NCBI RefSeq assembly: GCF_000153325.1
Contig: NZ_CH724141.1
Span: 1,660,610 to 1,724,609 of the forward strand
Origin: Photobacterium sp. SKA34
GTDB taxonomy: Bacteria > Pseudomonadota > Gammaproteobacteria > Enterobacterales > Vibrionaceae
Direction: 5' to 3'
DNA length: 64,000 nucleotides
The notes beneath the pieces are model-generated. The model was given only the letters and a program-made list of their open reading frames with translations, ran no database searches and was not told the DNA's origin. Shown in pieces: positions 1 through 9,465 of the stretch. The first letter of the stretch is position 1. Every line of letters starts with the position of its first letter. The translations under genes were made by a program, and so were the position numbers.

Positions 1-2
1 GT

Positions 3-278
3 ACAGATCTTGGTCCTGTATTGGATCAATCGGTCGATTTGATGAGTGAAGGTAAATATAAAAATGCTGATCTTGTGGTGTTATCTGACTTTATTGCGCC
101 CAGCCAACCTGAGGCGATGTTGAGCCGAGTAGAAAAACTGAAAGTACAGAAGAACCGTTTTCATGCCGTTAACCTGTCGAAATACGGTAATCCAGAACTT
201 TTAGATATGTTCGATCATTGCTGGTCCTATCATCCATCGAAACTGAGTCAATTAGGTAAATTACTCCGCATTAGTTAA
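3..278 (+). CDS. viaA: ViaA-like VWA protein, C-terminal fragment
   Basis: The window opens inside this gene; 91 codons remain before the TAA stop. The fragment carries the end of a von Willebrand A domain: a TDLGP turn (metal-site threonine), a hydrophobic strand ending in VVLSDF, then an RFHAV strand and a FDHCW motif close to the C-terminus. That order and the terminal FDH-W signature match ViaA (YieM), partner of the MoxR-type AAA+ ATPase RavA, which in E. coli modulates respiratory complexes at the inner membrane. The upstream ravA would lie outside the window. The start is missing, so length cannot be judged. Confidence 0.8.
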   Translation, partial: TDLGPVLDQSVDLMSEGKYKNADLVVLSDFIAPSQPEAMLSRVEKLKVQKNRFHAVNLSKYGNPELLDMFDHCWSYHPSKLSQLGKLLRIS

Positions 279-356
279 TATCTACATTATTCACGCTATG
301 GCTTAATCCTGTAACGCTATCGCGTGAATAACTGTTTATCCTTTGTATTTTGAGGA

Positions 357-1577
357 TTATTTTATTTTAAAGTACTCAAGTAATGCATTACGCCATTCAT
401 TACTCTGTCTAAATTGTAATAATTCTCGGTTTACTGATTCTTCATAAGGGCTTTGCTCTATTAACGCGATACCATAATTTTGCTTTTCAAATTGATAAGG
501 TAAGACGGTTAATTTTTCATATTTACCGTTTTGTTTTGCGATCTTTATTTCATATTTTACAATTGCATCATCATTGACGGCAGCATCAATTTCACCACGT
601 TCCAAAGCATCTAACATTTCAACGACTGTGTCGTATTGACGATGAGCAATACTGTGACGAGTTAAAAATAGAGATGACGTTGAAGCGGTTTTTGCGCCAG
701 TATTAACATTTGCTAAATCGTTGGGACTTTTTATATCGCTATTAATTAATCCTATAGTAAATGTACTGGCTAAAACTGCGGTAATGCTGGCAATAAATAG
801 CGTTGTGAAAACCGCCAGTCCAACCGTTAGTACTCGTCCTGTTAGCGTTTTAAATTCGTAATAATTGAAAGGTCCTTTGGTAATAAATAATAACCCTAGA
901 ATAAATCCTTCAATTAACTGTGCGGGTCTTGATCGCATCGAGTAAAGCTTGTCATTAACCCTGTGCTCTAATAAATAATATAGGCCACCTACAATTGACG
1001 CAGCCGTGACAAAAACAGCAATAATTGTTAAGAGATGTCTGTTAGTAATAATACTTTTAAATGTATCGAAATGACTGGCAGATTTAACGACAATTGCAAG
1101 ATGTGTTTCGTAGAATGAGTGTGAAAAATCAATAATTTGCTCTCGTTCTGGTGTGATTGATAAACACGACAATCCAATGTCGATTTCCTTCGTTGCAACC
1201 GCTTTTAATAGATCTTTCAAAGGGTAATTTTTGAAGGTGTAGGGTAGTTCTAATTCTTCTGCTATTTGCTGCCACAGTAAAATACTTAATCCCGTATATT
1301 CACCAAATTGATCCTGTATAACAAAAGGAGGGCAAATATAAGTACCGATGATCAGATTTTTGTTGCTTGACGCGGTCGTTGTCAGTTCCTGCGATGTATT
1401 AACAGCTTGATGGTTTGTCTTTGAGGTATCCGTTATTGCTGTCATTTGTGTATTCGCAATGGCGATATGTGAATAACTTCCAGTAAAAATAACGATTAAT
1501 AATACCAGTAAAAGTAGGTGATGATATTTAGCAATACGTGCAGAACAGTAAATAATAAGAATATTTTCTTGCGGCAT
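357..1577 (-). CDS. GluR0-like substrate-binding protein with embedded ion-channel domain
   Basis: 406 residues. After an N-terminal membrane segment (about 20-42), a periplasmic binding lobe runs from about 74 to 165 and contains the amino-acid-receptor signature TPEREQIIDFS. It is interrupted by a membrane helix (181-203), a short re-entrant-like hydrophobic loop (219-240) and another helix (247-272); lobe 2 follows to the C-terminus. This split-lobe arrangement is that of prokaryotic ionotropic glutamate receptors. The potassium filter TVGYG of GluR0 is absent; the loop reads LLFITKGPF instead. Ligand and ion are unknown. Start ATG has an AAGGA Shine-Dalgarno sequence about 10 bases upstream. 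It appears monocistronic and converges with viaA. Confidence 0.72.
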   Translation of the reverse strand: MPQENILIIYCSARIAKYHHLLLLVLLIVIFTGSYSHIAIANTQMTAITDTSKTNHQAVNTSQELTTTASSNKNLIIGTYICPPFVIQDQFGEYTGLSILLWQQIAEELELPYTFKNYPLKDLLKAVATKEIDIGLSCLSITPEREQIIDFSHSFYETHLAIVVKSASHFDTFKSIITNRHLLTIIAVFVTAASIVGGLYYLLEHRVNDKLYSMRSRPAQLIEGFILGLLFITKGPFNYYEFKTLTGRVLTVGLAVFTTLFIASITAVLASTFTIGLINSDIKSPNDLANVNTGAKTASTSSLFLTRHSIAHRQYDTVVEMLDALERGEIDAAVNDDAIVKYEIKIAKQNGKYEKLTVLPYQFEKQNYGIALIEQSPYEESVNRELLQFRQSNEWRNALLEYFKIK

Positions 1578-1781
1578 TATTAACTATCCTTTAGTTGTTT
1601 TTACTCTTAAGTATAAATCCTTTCTTCTGTTTTGATGGACTCCCTTGTGGCATTCCTAAGGCAAGGATTCAATTTTAAGAAAACTAATTCCTTTTGTTAC
1701 ACGTATAGTTAAACAGCAAACTATTTATTATATCGGTATCAATAGTTAGAGCTTTTATTAATTTATTAGTGGGTGAAGCGT

Positions 1782-3170
1782 ATGAAAACGTTTATTCAAT
1801 ACTTACTACTAAGTCTTGTTCTTTTCTGTTCATCTGTTTTTGCCCAAGATGTATGGGTGATTAATATAAAAGGAGGGATTGGACCTGCAACAAGTGATTA
1901 CGTAACGCGCGAAATATCCGAAGCACAAAAAAATAACGCCGCGATGATCATCTTACAATTTGATACCCCCGGTGGCCTAGATTCTTCAATGAGGCAAATT
2001 ATTCAGGCTATTACGGTTTCTCCAGTACCCGTTGCAACATGGGTTGGCCCATCAGGATCCAGAGCCGCAAGTGCCGGTACTTACATTTTATTAGCCAGCC
2101 ATATTGCATCTATGGCAAATGGTACAAATCTAGGAGCTGCAACACCGGTATCCATCGGTGGAGGAAATGCAGGTGAGTCTCCGTTTACTGGTGATAAAAG
2201 TGAGGAGAAATCTAAAAGTGAGGATGAAATAAAAAGTAGCGAGGGATCAGACCAATCGTCTAAAGAGCCAGCCGCCAAAAAAAGTGGTTCTGCCATGGAA
2301 AATAAAGTCATAAATGATGCCGCTGCTTATATCGAAAGTTTGGCAAAATTGCATAATCGCAATGCTAAATGGGCAGTTAAAGCAGTAACAGAATCCGCTA
2401 GTATCAGCGCAGAAACGGCATTGCAGAAGAACGTGATTGATTTCATTGCTCAAGATGTAGCAAAGGTAGTAGAAAAATCCAATGGCAGAATGGTGAAACT
2501 TAACGGTGTAGAAACTCCAGTTGAGTTGAATAATGTACGGTTTGTTGAACGAGAACAAGACTGGCGTTTTAAGTTGTTATCTGTTCTAACAAATCCGAAT
2601 GTTGCGTACATTTTAATGCTGATCGGCATGTATGGGCTGTTACTGGAATTTTATAATCCCGGAGTTGGGTTACCTGGGGTACTTGGTGGGATATGTTTTG
2701 TGCTTGCGATGTATTCGCTTCAAATGTTACCGATTAGCTATGCAGGCTTAGCGCTGATTGTTCTAGGCGTCATGCTAATGGTTGCTGAGGCCTTTAGTCC
2801 CAGTTTCGGTATATTTGGCTTAGGGGGCATAGTATCGTTTGCACTAGGTTCGGTTATGTTAATGGATACCGATCTTCCTGGTTATCAAATTGCAATACCA
2901 CTGATCATAGGTTTTACCGCGGTATCTGCAGCCTTTTTCTTTATCATCCTTACAATGTTGGTTAAATCTCGCAAAAAGCCTGTAGTAACGGGAATCAGCA
3001 CATTAATCGGTCAGCAAGCGACGGTTATATATGTGGACAATGAAGCGGGTAAATATCGAGTATTAGTTGAAGGAGAAGTATGGCAGGCAACCAGCACAGG
3101 GGTTTTTCATAAAGGTGATACGGTAATTGTAACTGCAGTTCGTGGGTTATGGCTTGAAATTGATCCCTAA
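1782..3170 (+). CDS. NfeD-type membrane serine protease (ClpP class)
   Basis: 462 residues from the ATG at 1782; a GTG nine bases upstream is in frame, but the GGTG just before the ATG favours the shorter form. A signal peptide (1-22, ending FAQ) precedes a ClpP-like domain with nucleophile Ser97 in SAGTY and a candidate general base Lys175 in MENKV. Between them lies a Lys/Glu/Ser-rich insert (about 130-172). Five or so membrane helices (about 265-395) and a C-terminal OB-fold NfeD domain follow. Long NfeD proteases cleave stomatin partners in archaea, and the next gene, 37 bases downstream, is such a partner, so the two are very likely an operon acting at the inner membrane. Confidence 0.88.
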   Translation: MKTFIQYLLLSLVLFCSSVFAQDVWVINIKGGIGPATSDYVTREISEAQKNNAAMIILQFDTPGGLDSSMRQIIQAITVSPVPVATWVGPSGSRAASAGTYILLASHIASMANGTNLGAATPVSIGGGNAGESPFTGDKSEEKSKSEDEIKSSEGSDQSSKEPAAKKSGSAMENKVINDAAAYIESLAKLHNRNAKWAVKAVTESASISAETALQKNVIDFIAQDVAKVVEKSNGRMVKLNGVETPVELNNVRFVEREQDWRFKLLSVLTNPNVAYILMLIGMYGLLLEFYNPGVGLPGVLGGICFVLAMYSLQMLPISYAGLALIVLGVMLMVAEAFSPSFGIFGLGGIVSFALGSVMLMDTDLPGYQIAIPLIIGFTAVSAAFFFIILTMLVKSRKKPVVTGISTLIGQQATVIYVDNEAGKYRVLVEGEVWQATSTGVFHKGDTVIVTAVRGLWLEIDP

Positions 3171-3207
3171 GAAATTAGCTAATTAAAGACTTTGTAAGGA
3201 GAGTAAT

Positions 3208-4008
3208 ATGGTTACTTATTCTATTGCGGTTATTGTCGTGCTGGTGGTTATATTAATTATCAGCATGTTTAAGGTCTTGCGAGAGTATGAAAGGGCTGTT
3301 GTATTTCTTCTTGGCCGATTTTATGAGGTAAAAGGGCCTGGCTTGGTTATTATTGTACCGTTTATACAGCAAATGGTGCGAGTCGATTTACGTACTATTG
3401 TGCTTGATGTACCTACTCAAGATTTAATTACACGTGACAATGTATCAGTACATGTAAATGCTGTTGTATATTTTAAAGTGGTTGATCCAAAAATGGCGAT
3501 CAACAATGTAGAGAATTATTTAGAAGCGACCAGTCAACTATCACAAACAACGCTTCGTTCTGTACTTGGTCAACATGAATTGGACGAGTTACTGTCTGCA
3601 CGAGAAGAATTAAATCGTGGGCTACAAGGTATCCTTGATCAACATACTGATAATTGGGGAATAAAAATCGCCAATGTTGAGATAAAGCATGTTGATTTAG
3701 ATGACAGTATGGTTAGAGCCTTAGCAAGACAAGCTGAAGCAGAGCGTTCACGTCGTGCAAAAGTCATTCATGCGACAGGTGAGTTGGAAGCCTCGGTAAA
3801 ATTACAGCAGGCTGCTAACGAATTAAATAAATCGCCAAACGCGATTCAATTACGTTATTTTCAAACCCTAACAGAGGTCGCTAATGAACGTACATCGACT
3901 ATCATCTTCCCGCTACCAATTAATTTAATTGATAAGTTAACGGCAGATGATGTGTCAGAAATGGCCAAAATTAAATTGCAAGGTTTAGACAGCAATAAGG
4001 AAAAGTAA
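3208..4008 (+). CDS. SPFH/Band 7 protein, slipin (stomatin) type
   Basis: 266 residues. One N-terminal hydrophobic helix (about 4-20) is followed by a Band 7 domain with the family hallmarks [10 protein letters not shown] and [10 protein letters not shown], then an alanine/glutamate-rich coiled coil (about 175-215) including [11 protein letters not shown]. Slipins assemble into ring-like scaffolds in detergent-resistant membrane. It sits 37 bases behind the NfeD protease with a strong Shine-Dalgarno sequence (AAGGAGAG). Pairing of nfeD and stomatin genes is one of the most conserved two-gene arrangements in prokaryotes, which supports both assignments. The E. coli counterpart of the pair is ybbK (qmcA)/ybbL-like, but exact orthology was not tested. 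Confidence 0.9.
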   Translation: MVTYSIAVIVVLVVILIISMFKVLREYERAVVFLLGRFYEVKGPGLVIIVPFIQQMVRVDLRTIVLDVPTQDLITRDNVSVHVNAVVYFKVVDPKMAINNVENYLEATSQLSQTTLRSVLGQHELDELLSAREELNRGLQGILDQHTDNWGIKIANVEIKHVDLDDSMVRALARQAEAERSRRAKVIHATGELEASVKLQQAANELNKSPNAIQLRYFQTLTEVANERTSTIIFPLPINLIDKLTADDVSEMAKIKLQGLDSNKEK

Positions 4009-4159
4009 AGAGAGTGTTGTTATTAATTTTTGATAAGGTGATAAATAAATATACAATTTGAGAATTATTCAATTATTAGTCGCTTAAACGCTAAGTTAAT
4101 CATCGATAAGCATGTACAATGCTGCGCTTTGATAAGATCCAATTCTGCGAGAAGCAAAG

Positions 4160-5179
4160 ATGACCCAAAAGAAAAACGCACAGCCTAAACAAGGCTTACA
4201 CCCACGTAACCCACATCGTGAGCGTTATGATTTTGCGACACTAATTAAAGCAACCCCAGAGTTAGATCAGCACGTTAGTGAAAATGCTTTTGGTGATCTA
4301 TCTATTAACTTCTCTGATCCACTTGCAGTTAAAACATTAAACAAAGCGTTATTGAAGCACTTTTATCAAGTGGAACATTGGGATATTCCTGCTGGTTTTT
4401 TATGTCCACCGATACCTGGTCGTGCCGACTATTTACATTTCATTGCTGATTTACTGGCGCAATCTAACGAAGGGGAGATTCCTCAAGGTAAAGGTGTTCG
4501 TGGTTTAGATATTGGTATCGGTGCAAACTGTGTCTATCCAATTATTGGACATCGTGTTTATGGCTGGCAATTTGTTGGTTCAGAAATCGATACTCTTGCT
4601 GTGAAATCAGCAAAATTCATTGCCGGTAACAATCCACGTCTAAAAGGCGCTATTCAAATTCGTTTACAAAAGAACGCTGATAATATCTTTACAGATATGA
4701 TTAACGATGAAGAAGTGTTTGATTTTACGATATGTAATCCGCCATTCCATAGTTCTGAAGAAGAAGCAATGGCAGGTTCAGAGCGAAAAATACGTAATCT
4801 TGCAGCCAATGCGAATAAGAAACAAAAAGCTCGTTCTCGCGGTAACGTATCGCCTGCATTTAATAATGCTAAGTCAACAACACCTGTTTTAAACTTTGGA
4901 GGCCAAAAAGCTGAATTGTGGTGTAAAGGCGGTGAAGCTGGTTTTATCAAAAAAATGATCAACCAAAGTGCTACTAAGGCAACACAGTGCTTCTGGTTTA
5001 CAACCTTAGTATCGAAGAAAGAAAACCTAGGCGTACTTTACAAGCAACTTGAGAAAGTAGGAGCGGTTTCGGTAAAAACCATTGAAATGTCACAGGGTCA
5101 AAAGATTTCACGTCTTATTGCTTGGACGTTCTTAAACGAAGAGCAGCAACAAGAATGGCGTCAGGAACGCTGGAGCTAA
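4160..5179 (+). CDS. rlmF: 23S rRNA (adenine(1618)-N(6))-methyltransferase
   Basis: 339 residues. The SAM-binding motif [10 protein letters not shown] (115-124) and the N6-adenine methyltransferase motif NPPFHSS (193-199) are both present, as is the lysine/arginine-rich N-terminus typical of RlmF (YbiN). The enzyme methylates A1618 of 23S rRNA using S-adenosylmethionine in the cytoplasm. Length matches the E. coli protein closely. The gene stands alone: about 150 bases separate it from the slipin gene, and a stem-loop follows its stop. No unusual features apart from a single TGTACA about 40 bases upstream, which is not paired as in the light-response boxes. Confidence 0.93.
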   Translation: MTQKKNAQPKQGLHPRNPHRERYDFATLIKATPELDQHVSENAFGDLSINFSDPLAVKTLNKALLKHFYQVEHWDIPAGFLCPPIPGRADYLHFIADLLAQSNEGEIPQGKGVRGLDIGIGANCVYPIIGHRVYGWQFVGSEIDTLAVKSAKFIAGNNPRLKGAIQIRLQKNADNIFTDMINDEEVFDFTICNPPFHSSEEEAMAGSERKIRNLAANANKKQKARSRGNVSPAFNNAKSTTPVLNFGGQKAELWCKGGEAGFIKKMINQSATKATQCFWFTTLVSKKENLGVLYKQLEKVGAVSVKTIEMSQGQKISRLIAWTFLNEEQQQEWRQERWS

Positions 5180-5198
5180 TTTAGCGTTTGATATAAAT

Positions 5199-5230
5199 AA
5201 GCGATGTGTTTATCAATACATCGCTTTATT
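5199..5230 (+). terminator. stem-loop terminator after rlmF
   Basis: A 9-bp perfect stem, AAGCGATGT with ACATCGCTT, with a 10-base loop, followed by a short T-rich run. It begins 20 bases after the rlmF stop. Confidence 0.65.
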
Positions 5231-5574
5231 GTTAATTCTCATTATATTCTCACCTATTTACAAAGTATTAGAATAATAGAACAATATTAGGATGTTAATT
5301 ATATACTTTTTTCTAATAACCCAATAGGCTTACTCTCTGTGTAAGACACCTTCGTCAACTCAAGCTGTACAGAATTGCCTCCTTTCTCTTTTTTTTAATT
5401 TCATCCGACCTTCTTCTTACAATACTTAATAATAAAGTCATTTCATAATCATCATTACGAGTCATGCTAAGGTAACTCATTGTTAATTAGTGATTAATGA
5501 TAAGTATGCTGTGTGTGTTCAATGTTTTATAGCGTTTCATATTAGTCCCCATTAACACTTATACAATAAAAAAA
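5231..5574. other. AT-rich intergenic stretch, no gene seen
   Basis: Between the rlmF terminator and the first TGTACA box no reading frame with a ribosome site is visible. The stretch has homopolymer T runs around 5390 but no recognised RNA or repeat. It probably contains only the far-upstream part of the promoter region for the DUF523 gene. Confidence 0.5.
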
Positions 5575-5575
5575 C

Positions 5576-5632
5576 TTGTACAAGCTGATCTATTTGTCTA
5601 CATTAATTGTACAACAAGAAAATAGTGTACAA
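5576..5632 (+). promoter_or_regulatory. cluster of TGTACA boxes, predicted LitR/CarH-type operator
   Basis: Three palindromic boxes lie just ahead of the DUF523 gene: CTTGTACAAG (5575-5584), TTGTACAA (5607-5614) and GTGTACAA (5625-5632). The cores TGTACA at 5608 and 5626 are 18 bases apart, giving TGTACA-N12-TGTACA. The first box also supplies a -35-like TTGTAC, 17 bases from a TACATT -10-like hexamer at 5599. The same paired arrangement occurs upstream of the merR gene at 9.4 kb. As I recall, T(G/A)TACA-N12-TGTA(C/T)A is the operator reported for class II LitR of Pseudomonas putida. Function is inferred. Confidence 0.7.
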
Positions 5633-5646
5633 CTTTGGAGACGGGT

Positions 5647-6594
5647 ATGGGTATTCCTGTAGGAATCAGTTCATGCGTATTAGGCGAGAAGGTGCGTTTT
5701 GATGGTGGACATAAACGTAATCGTTTTGTAGCAGAAGACTTAGCTGAATACTTTAGCTTTAGAGCGGTATGTCCTGAAATGGCTATTGGGATGACTACGC
5801 CGCGTCCGGTAATCCGTTTACAAGACAATGGTATTGAAGTCCGTCTTGTTGATAGCAAAGATAATGCTATTGATCATACTGGTAAAATGAAGGCGTTTGC
5901 CGATAAAATCATACCTAGTTTTGAGTGGTTACGTGGCTATGTGGTGTGCGCTAAATCACCTTCTTGTGGTATGGAACGCGTTAAATTGTATTTAGAAAAT
6001 GGTAACTCAGTGCCTGGTGGCTCAGTGGGTATTTATACCAAGCGACTAATGGAAGCAATGCCATGGTTACCTATAGAAGAAGATGGACGACTATGTGATC
6101 CAGTATTGCGAGAGAACTTTATCTTCCGAGTTTATGCCCTTGATGATCTTTATCGTAGTGTTGATGGTGGTATTACACGAGGCAAAATTATTAAGTTTCA
6201 TTCTCGTTACAAACTTTGCTTAATGGCACATCATCAAGAGTCTTATCGTTCGCTTGGACGTTTAGTATCTAAAATTCATGAGTGGGATGACTTAAGTGAG
6301 TTTTTCTTAACTTATCGTCAGCAATTTATGGACGCCCTGAAAAATCGTGCAAGTCGTAAAAATAACACCAACGTGTTAATGCATATTCAAGGTTATTTTA
6401 AGCGTGATTTAGATAAAGAGCAAAAAGCAGAGTTGCGTGATGTAATTATGCGCTATCGTGAGGGAAATATTCCTTTAATCGCTCCGTTAACACTTATTAA
6501 TCATCATTTAACAGTAAACCCTGATGAATATCTTGCAACACAAGCATATTTATCGCCTTACCCTGAAAAATTAAAGCTTCGTTTCTCATTGTAA
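5647..6594 (+). CDS. DUF523-DUF1722 protein (YbgA-like), copy 1
   Basis: 315 residues. The N-terminal DUF523 domain (about 1-150) carries the conserved cysteines in GISSCVLG, VCPE and VCAKSPSCGMERV; the C-terminal DUF1722 domain (about 175-315) has HSRYKL, a YFKRDL motif and LIAPLTLI. The start is set by GGAG at 5637-5640 six bases before the ATG; an in-frame TTG four codons upstream is unlikely. DUF1722 is the domain of E. coli YbgA, encoded beside the photolyase gene, and here too photolyase lies nearby. Biochemical role is unknown; the cysteine set suggests metal or iron-sulfur binding (inference). A second copy lies at 6963-7916, and TGTACA boxes are immediately upstream. Confidence 0.88.
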   Translation: MGIPVGISSCVLGEKVRFDGGHKRNRFVAEDLAEYFSFRAVCPEMAIGMTTPRPVIRLQDNGIEVRLVDSKDNAIDHTGKMKAFADKIIPSFEWLRGYVVCAKSPSCGMERVKLYLENGNSVPGGSVGIYTKRLMEAMPWLPIEEDGRLCDPVLRENFIFRVYALDDLYRSVDGGITRGKIIKFHSRYKLCLMAHHQESYRSLGRLVSKIHEWDDLSEFFLTYRQQFMDALKNRASRKNNTNVLMHIQGYFKRDLDKEQKAELRDVIMRYREGNIPLIAPLTLINHHLTVNPDEYLATQAYLSPYPEKLKLRFSL

Positions 6595-6614
6595 TAATGG
6601 AGTCAAGTGTAAAT

Positions 6615-6833
6615 ATGATGAATCAATTCAACCCGAAAAAGTTATTAAATAGTAAGTGGACTGCTGCAACTCCTAAAAATAAAGAAAAACATTTTATTAT
6701 TACTGATCTTGAAATTAACGAGGAAGGAAAAGTACTGCATTGCACGATGGAGGCAGTAATGTCTAAACGTGAATTTATGATTAATTGGCAAGATTTAAGG
6801 AATACTTCGTTGTGGTATCAAGGGTGGAAATAA
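6615..6833 (+). CDS. TIGR02450-type tryptophan-rich small protein
   Basis: 72 residues, with the family pattern: NPKKLLNSKWTA near the start, KEKHF in the middle, a NWQDLR block and terminal LWYQGWK. The start is the first of two adjacent ATGs; GGAG lies 12 bases upstream, rather far, and overlaps the end of the preceding gene region, so translation may be coupled. An upstream in-frame ATG at 6597 has no ribosome site. The protein is cytoplasmic with no signal. Its function is unknown. Members commonly occur near photolyase/cryptochrome genes, which fits this locus. Confidence 0.8.
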   Translation: MMNQFNPKKLLNSKWTAATPKNKEKHFIITDLEINEEGKVLHCTMEAVMSKREFMINWQDLRNTSLWYQGWK

Positions 6834-6962
6834 TGTAAGTAACGTTATTAATAGAAAAGATGTAACCAATCATTACAGTATTATTTCATTCAATATTATT
6901 TTATAGCAATATTAAGCTTAACTTTTGCATGGTTTATAGGGTTAAGTGTCAACGGAGTATTT

Positions 6963-7916
6963 ATGGCGATTATAGTAGGAATAAGTGGTTGCCTTTTAGG
7001 ACAACAAGTACGTTTTGATGGCGGTCATAAACTTTTTAAATTCGCAGAAGAAGAATTAAGTGATTATTTTGAGTTCAAGCCAGTTTGTCCTGAGGTTGGA
7101 ATTGGCATGACGATCCCTCGTCCAGTTATTCGTTTATTAGATAACAGTATTGATGTTCGTTTAGTTGATAGTAAAGATAATACGCTTGATTATACAGATA
7201 AAATGAATGCATTTACTGATAATGTTTTACGTTCATTCGAAACTTTGTGTGGTTACATTGTCTGTGCTAAATCGCCTTCTTGCGGTATGGAGCGAGTTAA
7301 ACTTTATCTTGATAATGGTCATTCAGTACCTGGCGGCTCTGTTGGTATTTACACTAAACGTCTTATGCAGAAAATGCCATGGTTACCGATTGAAGAAGAT
7401 GGTCGTTTATGCGATCCCGTATTAAGAGAGAACTTTGTTTTTCGGGTTTATGCACTTAATGATTTATATGAGAGTGTTAAAGGCGAAGACGGAATTACTC
7501 GCAATAAATTAATGAACTTCCATGCTCGTTATAAGTTAGCTTTGATGGCAAACCACCCAGCAACGTATCGTAAGCTTGGTCAGTTGTTAGCTAGGAGTCA
7601 TCAATGGAGCGATATTAATGTGTTCTTTGTTGAGTATCGTCAATTATTAATGGACGGTCTTAAGCATCGTTCAAATTGCAAAACGAATACGAACGTATTG
7701 CTACATATTCAAGGCTACTTTAAACGTGATTTAGATAAACAACAAAAAGCAGAACTACGTGATGTTATTATGCGCTATCGTGAAGGTAACCTGCCATTAA
7801 TTGCGCCGTTGACACTCATTAATCATCATTTATCATTAAATCCAAATGAGTATTTATCAAAGCAAGCTTATTTAGCGCCATATCCTGAAGCGTTGAAGTT
7901 ACGTTATTCTTTATAA
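6963..7916 (+). CDS. DUF523-DUF1722 protein (YbgA-like), copy 2
   Basis: 317 residues, clearly a tandem duplicate of the gene at 5647: the two align end to end, with identical blocks such as VRFDGGHK, RLVDSKDN and AKSPSCGMERVKLY. All DUF523 cysteines are kept. The main difference in length is a two-residue insertion (GE near residue 170). Start ATG has GGAG five bases upstream. No TGTACA box was found in the 129 bases ahead of it, so it is either read through from the first copy or separately regulated. Function unknown; divergence of the two copies suggests different partners or substrates. Confidence 0.88.
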   Translation: MAIIVGISGCLLGQQVRFDGGHKLFKFAEEELSDYFEFKPVCPEVGIGMTIPRPVIRLLDNSIDVRLVDSKDNTLDYTDKMNAFTDNVLRSFETLCGYIVCAKSPSCGMERVKLYLDNGHSVPGGSVGIYTKRLMQKMPWLPIEEDGRLCDPVLRENFVFRVYALNDLYESVKGEDGITRNKLMNFHARYKLALMANHPATYRKLGQLLARSHQWSDINVFFVEYRQLLMDGLKHRSNCKTNTNVLLHIQGYFKRDLDKQQKAELRDVIMRYREGNLPLIAPLTLINHHLSLNPNEYLSKQAYLAPYPEALKLRYSL

Positions 7917-8043
7917 ATAAGTATTGTAGACTTAAGGGATATAACGCCGTTTGTTGAACTAAAATAACCATTGGGCTACATCAATCAATTATTAAATGTA
8001 GTTTATATCCTTATTATTCTTTTCAATTATTCAAGGTAGAAAA

Positions 8044-9312
8044 ATGAAAGACGAAACGCTATCTATTCACAGTGGTTACGAAACCGATCCGACAACCAAA
8101 TCAGTTGCAACACCGATTTATCAAACGGTCGCTTACGAGTTTGATGATGCTAAGCACGGCGCCGATCTTTTTAATCTTGAAGTCCCAGGCAATATTTACA
8201 CTCGTATTATGAACCCCACCAATGACGTATTAGAAAAACGCATGGCCGCGCTTGAAGGAGGTATTGCAGGTTTAGTGGTGAGTGCTGGAAGCGCCGCGAT
8301 TAACTATGCGATTTTAACCTTAGCTCAAGCAGGGGATAACATCGTATCAACGCCACAACTTTATGGCGGAACATATACGTTATTTGCTCATATGTTACCA
8401 AGCCAAGGAATTGAAGTTCGGTTTGCAAAAGATGATAAACCAGAATCTATGGCTGCGTTAATCGATAAAAATACCAAGGCGGTCTATTGTGAAAGTATTG
8501 GTAATCCTAGTGGTAACGTCATTGATCTCGAAAGGGTATCTCAATTAGCACATGATCAAGGTGTACCTGTTATCGTCGATAACACTGTTGCAACACCTGT
8601 GCTATGTAAACCGATTGAATTTGGTGCCGATATTGTTGTGCACTCATTAACTAAATATGTGGGTGGACACGGAACAACATTAGGTGGTGTTATTGTTGAT
8701 TCAGGGAACTTCCCATGGGCACAGTATAAAGATCGATTCCCAGTATTTAGCCAACCAGAACCGTCTTATCATGGCGTTATTTATAATGAGGCGTTTGGTG
8801 AAGCGGCATTTATTGGCAGAGCGAGAACCGTACCACTTAGAAATACAGGTGCTGCACTGTCTCCGATGAATGCGTTTATGCTGATGCAAGGTTTAGAGAC
8901 CTTAGCATTACGCATGGAGAGACATACTGAAAACGCACTAAAAGTTGCGCAATATCTCGTCAACCATGATCAAGTGAGTTGGGTTAACTATGCCGGCCTT
9001 CCAGATTCTGATTATTACGAGTTAGCACAAAAATATACCAAGGGTAAACCATCTGCCATCTTGTCGTTTGGATTGAAAGATGGTTATGAAGCGGGAGTAA
9101 GTTTTTATGATGCGCTCGGTTTATTTAAACGGTTAGTGAATATTGGTGATGCTAAATCACTGGCTTGTCATCCTGCCTCAACTACGCATCGACAAATGAC
9201 GTCAGAAGAGCAGTGCCAAGCTGGTGTTCATCCTGAAATGATCAGGCTATCTATCGGTATTGAACATATTGATGACATTATTGCTGATTTAGAACAAGCA
9301 CTTAAAGCATGA
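8044..9312 (+). CDS. metY: O-acetylhomoserine sulfhydrylase (PLP enzyme)
   Basis: 422 residues, the usual length for MetY and longer than MetB/MetC. It is a Cys/Met-metabolism PLP enzyme with the cofactor lysine at Lys204 in HSLTKYVGG, the phosphate-binding SAGSAAI segment near 80-86 and the IYTRIMNPT motif at 51-59. It would make homocysteine from O-acetylhomoserine and sulfide. Start ATG has AAGG about five bases upstream. A strong 10-bp hairpin follows the stop. The gene has its own promoter region, and its link to the surrounding light-related genes is only positional. Confidence 0.92.
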   Translation: MKDETLSIHSGYETDPTTKSVATPIYQTVAYEFDDAKHGADLFNLEVPGNIYTRIMNPTNDVLEKRMAALEGGIAGLVVSAGSAAINYAILTLAQAGDNIVSTPQLYGGTYTLFAHMLPSQGIEVRFAKDDKPESMAALIDKNTKAVYCESIGNPSGNVIDLERVSQLAHDQGVPVIVDNTVATPVLCKPIEFGADIVVHSLTKYVGGHGTTLGGVIVDSGNFPWAQYKDRFPVFSQPEPSYHGVIYNEAFGEAAFIGRARTVPLRNTGAALSPMNAFMLMQGLETLALRMERHTENALKVAQYLVNHDQVSWVNYAGLPDSDYYELAQKYTKGKPSAILSFGLKDGYEAGVSFYDALGLFKRLVNIGDAKSLACHPASTTHRQMTSEEQCQAGVHPEMIRLSIGIEHIDDIIADLEQALKA

Positions 9313-9322
9313 TTTTCTCACG

Positions 9323-9348
9323 GTGGCAATCATTATTTTGATTGCCAC
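9323..9348 (+). terminator. hairpin after metY
   Basis: Perfect 10-bp stem GTGGCAATCA/TGATTGCCAC with a six-base loop, 10 bases after metY. No T-run follows, so it may be a weak terminator or an mRNA 3'-end stabiliser. Confidence 0.5.
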
Positions 9349-9418
9349 AATACTGAGCTTGTTTCTAATTCCTACTCTCCACCCCTTTTTTTGATGTGAT
9401 ACAACTCTAACTTCAATG

Positions 9419-9444
9419 TTGTACAAGGTTAAATTATTGTACAA
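9419..9444 (+). promoter_or_regulatory. paired TGTACA operator 1 of merR-phr operon
   Basis: TTGTACAA at 9419-9426 and again at 9437-9444; cores 18 bases apart (TGTACA-N12-TGTACA). The second box also provides a possible -35 (TTGTAC, 9437), 18 bases from TATAGT at 9461. A bound regulator would block this promoter, suggesting autoregulation by the MerR protein encoded about 100 bases downstream. Confidence 0.7.
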
Positions 9445-9465
9445 GTTATCGGTTTGATACTATAG

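Noticed and set aside
2081..2558. Two minus-strand frames inside the NfeD gene
   Set aside because: Antisense to a well-conserved gene, no ribosome site, no family features.
4113..4118. Single TGTACA upstream of rlmF
   Set aside because: No second box at 18 bases on either side, and rlmF has no evident link to light; left out of the regulon.
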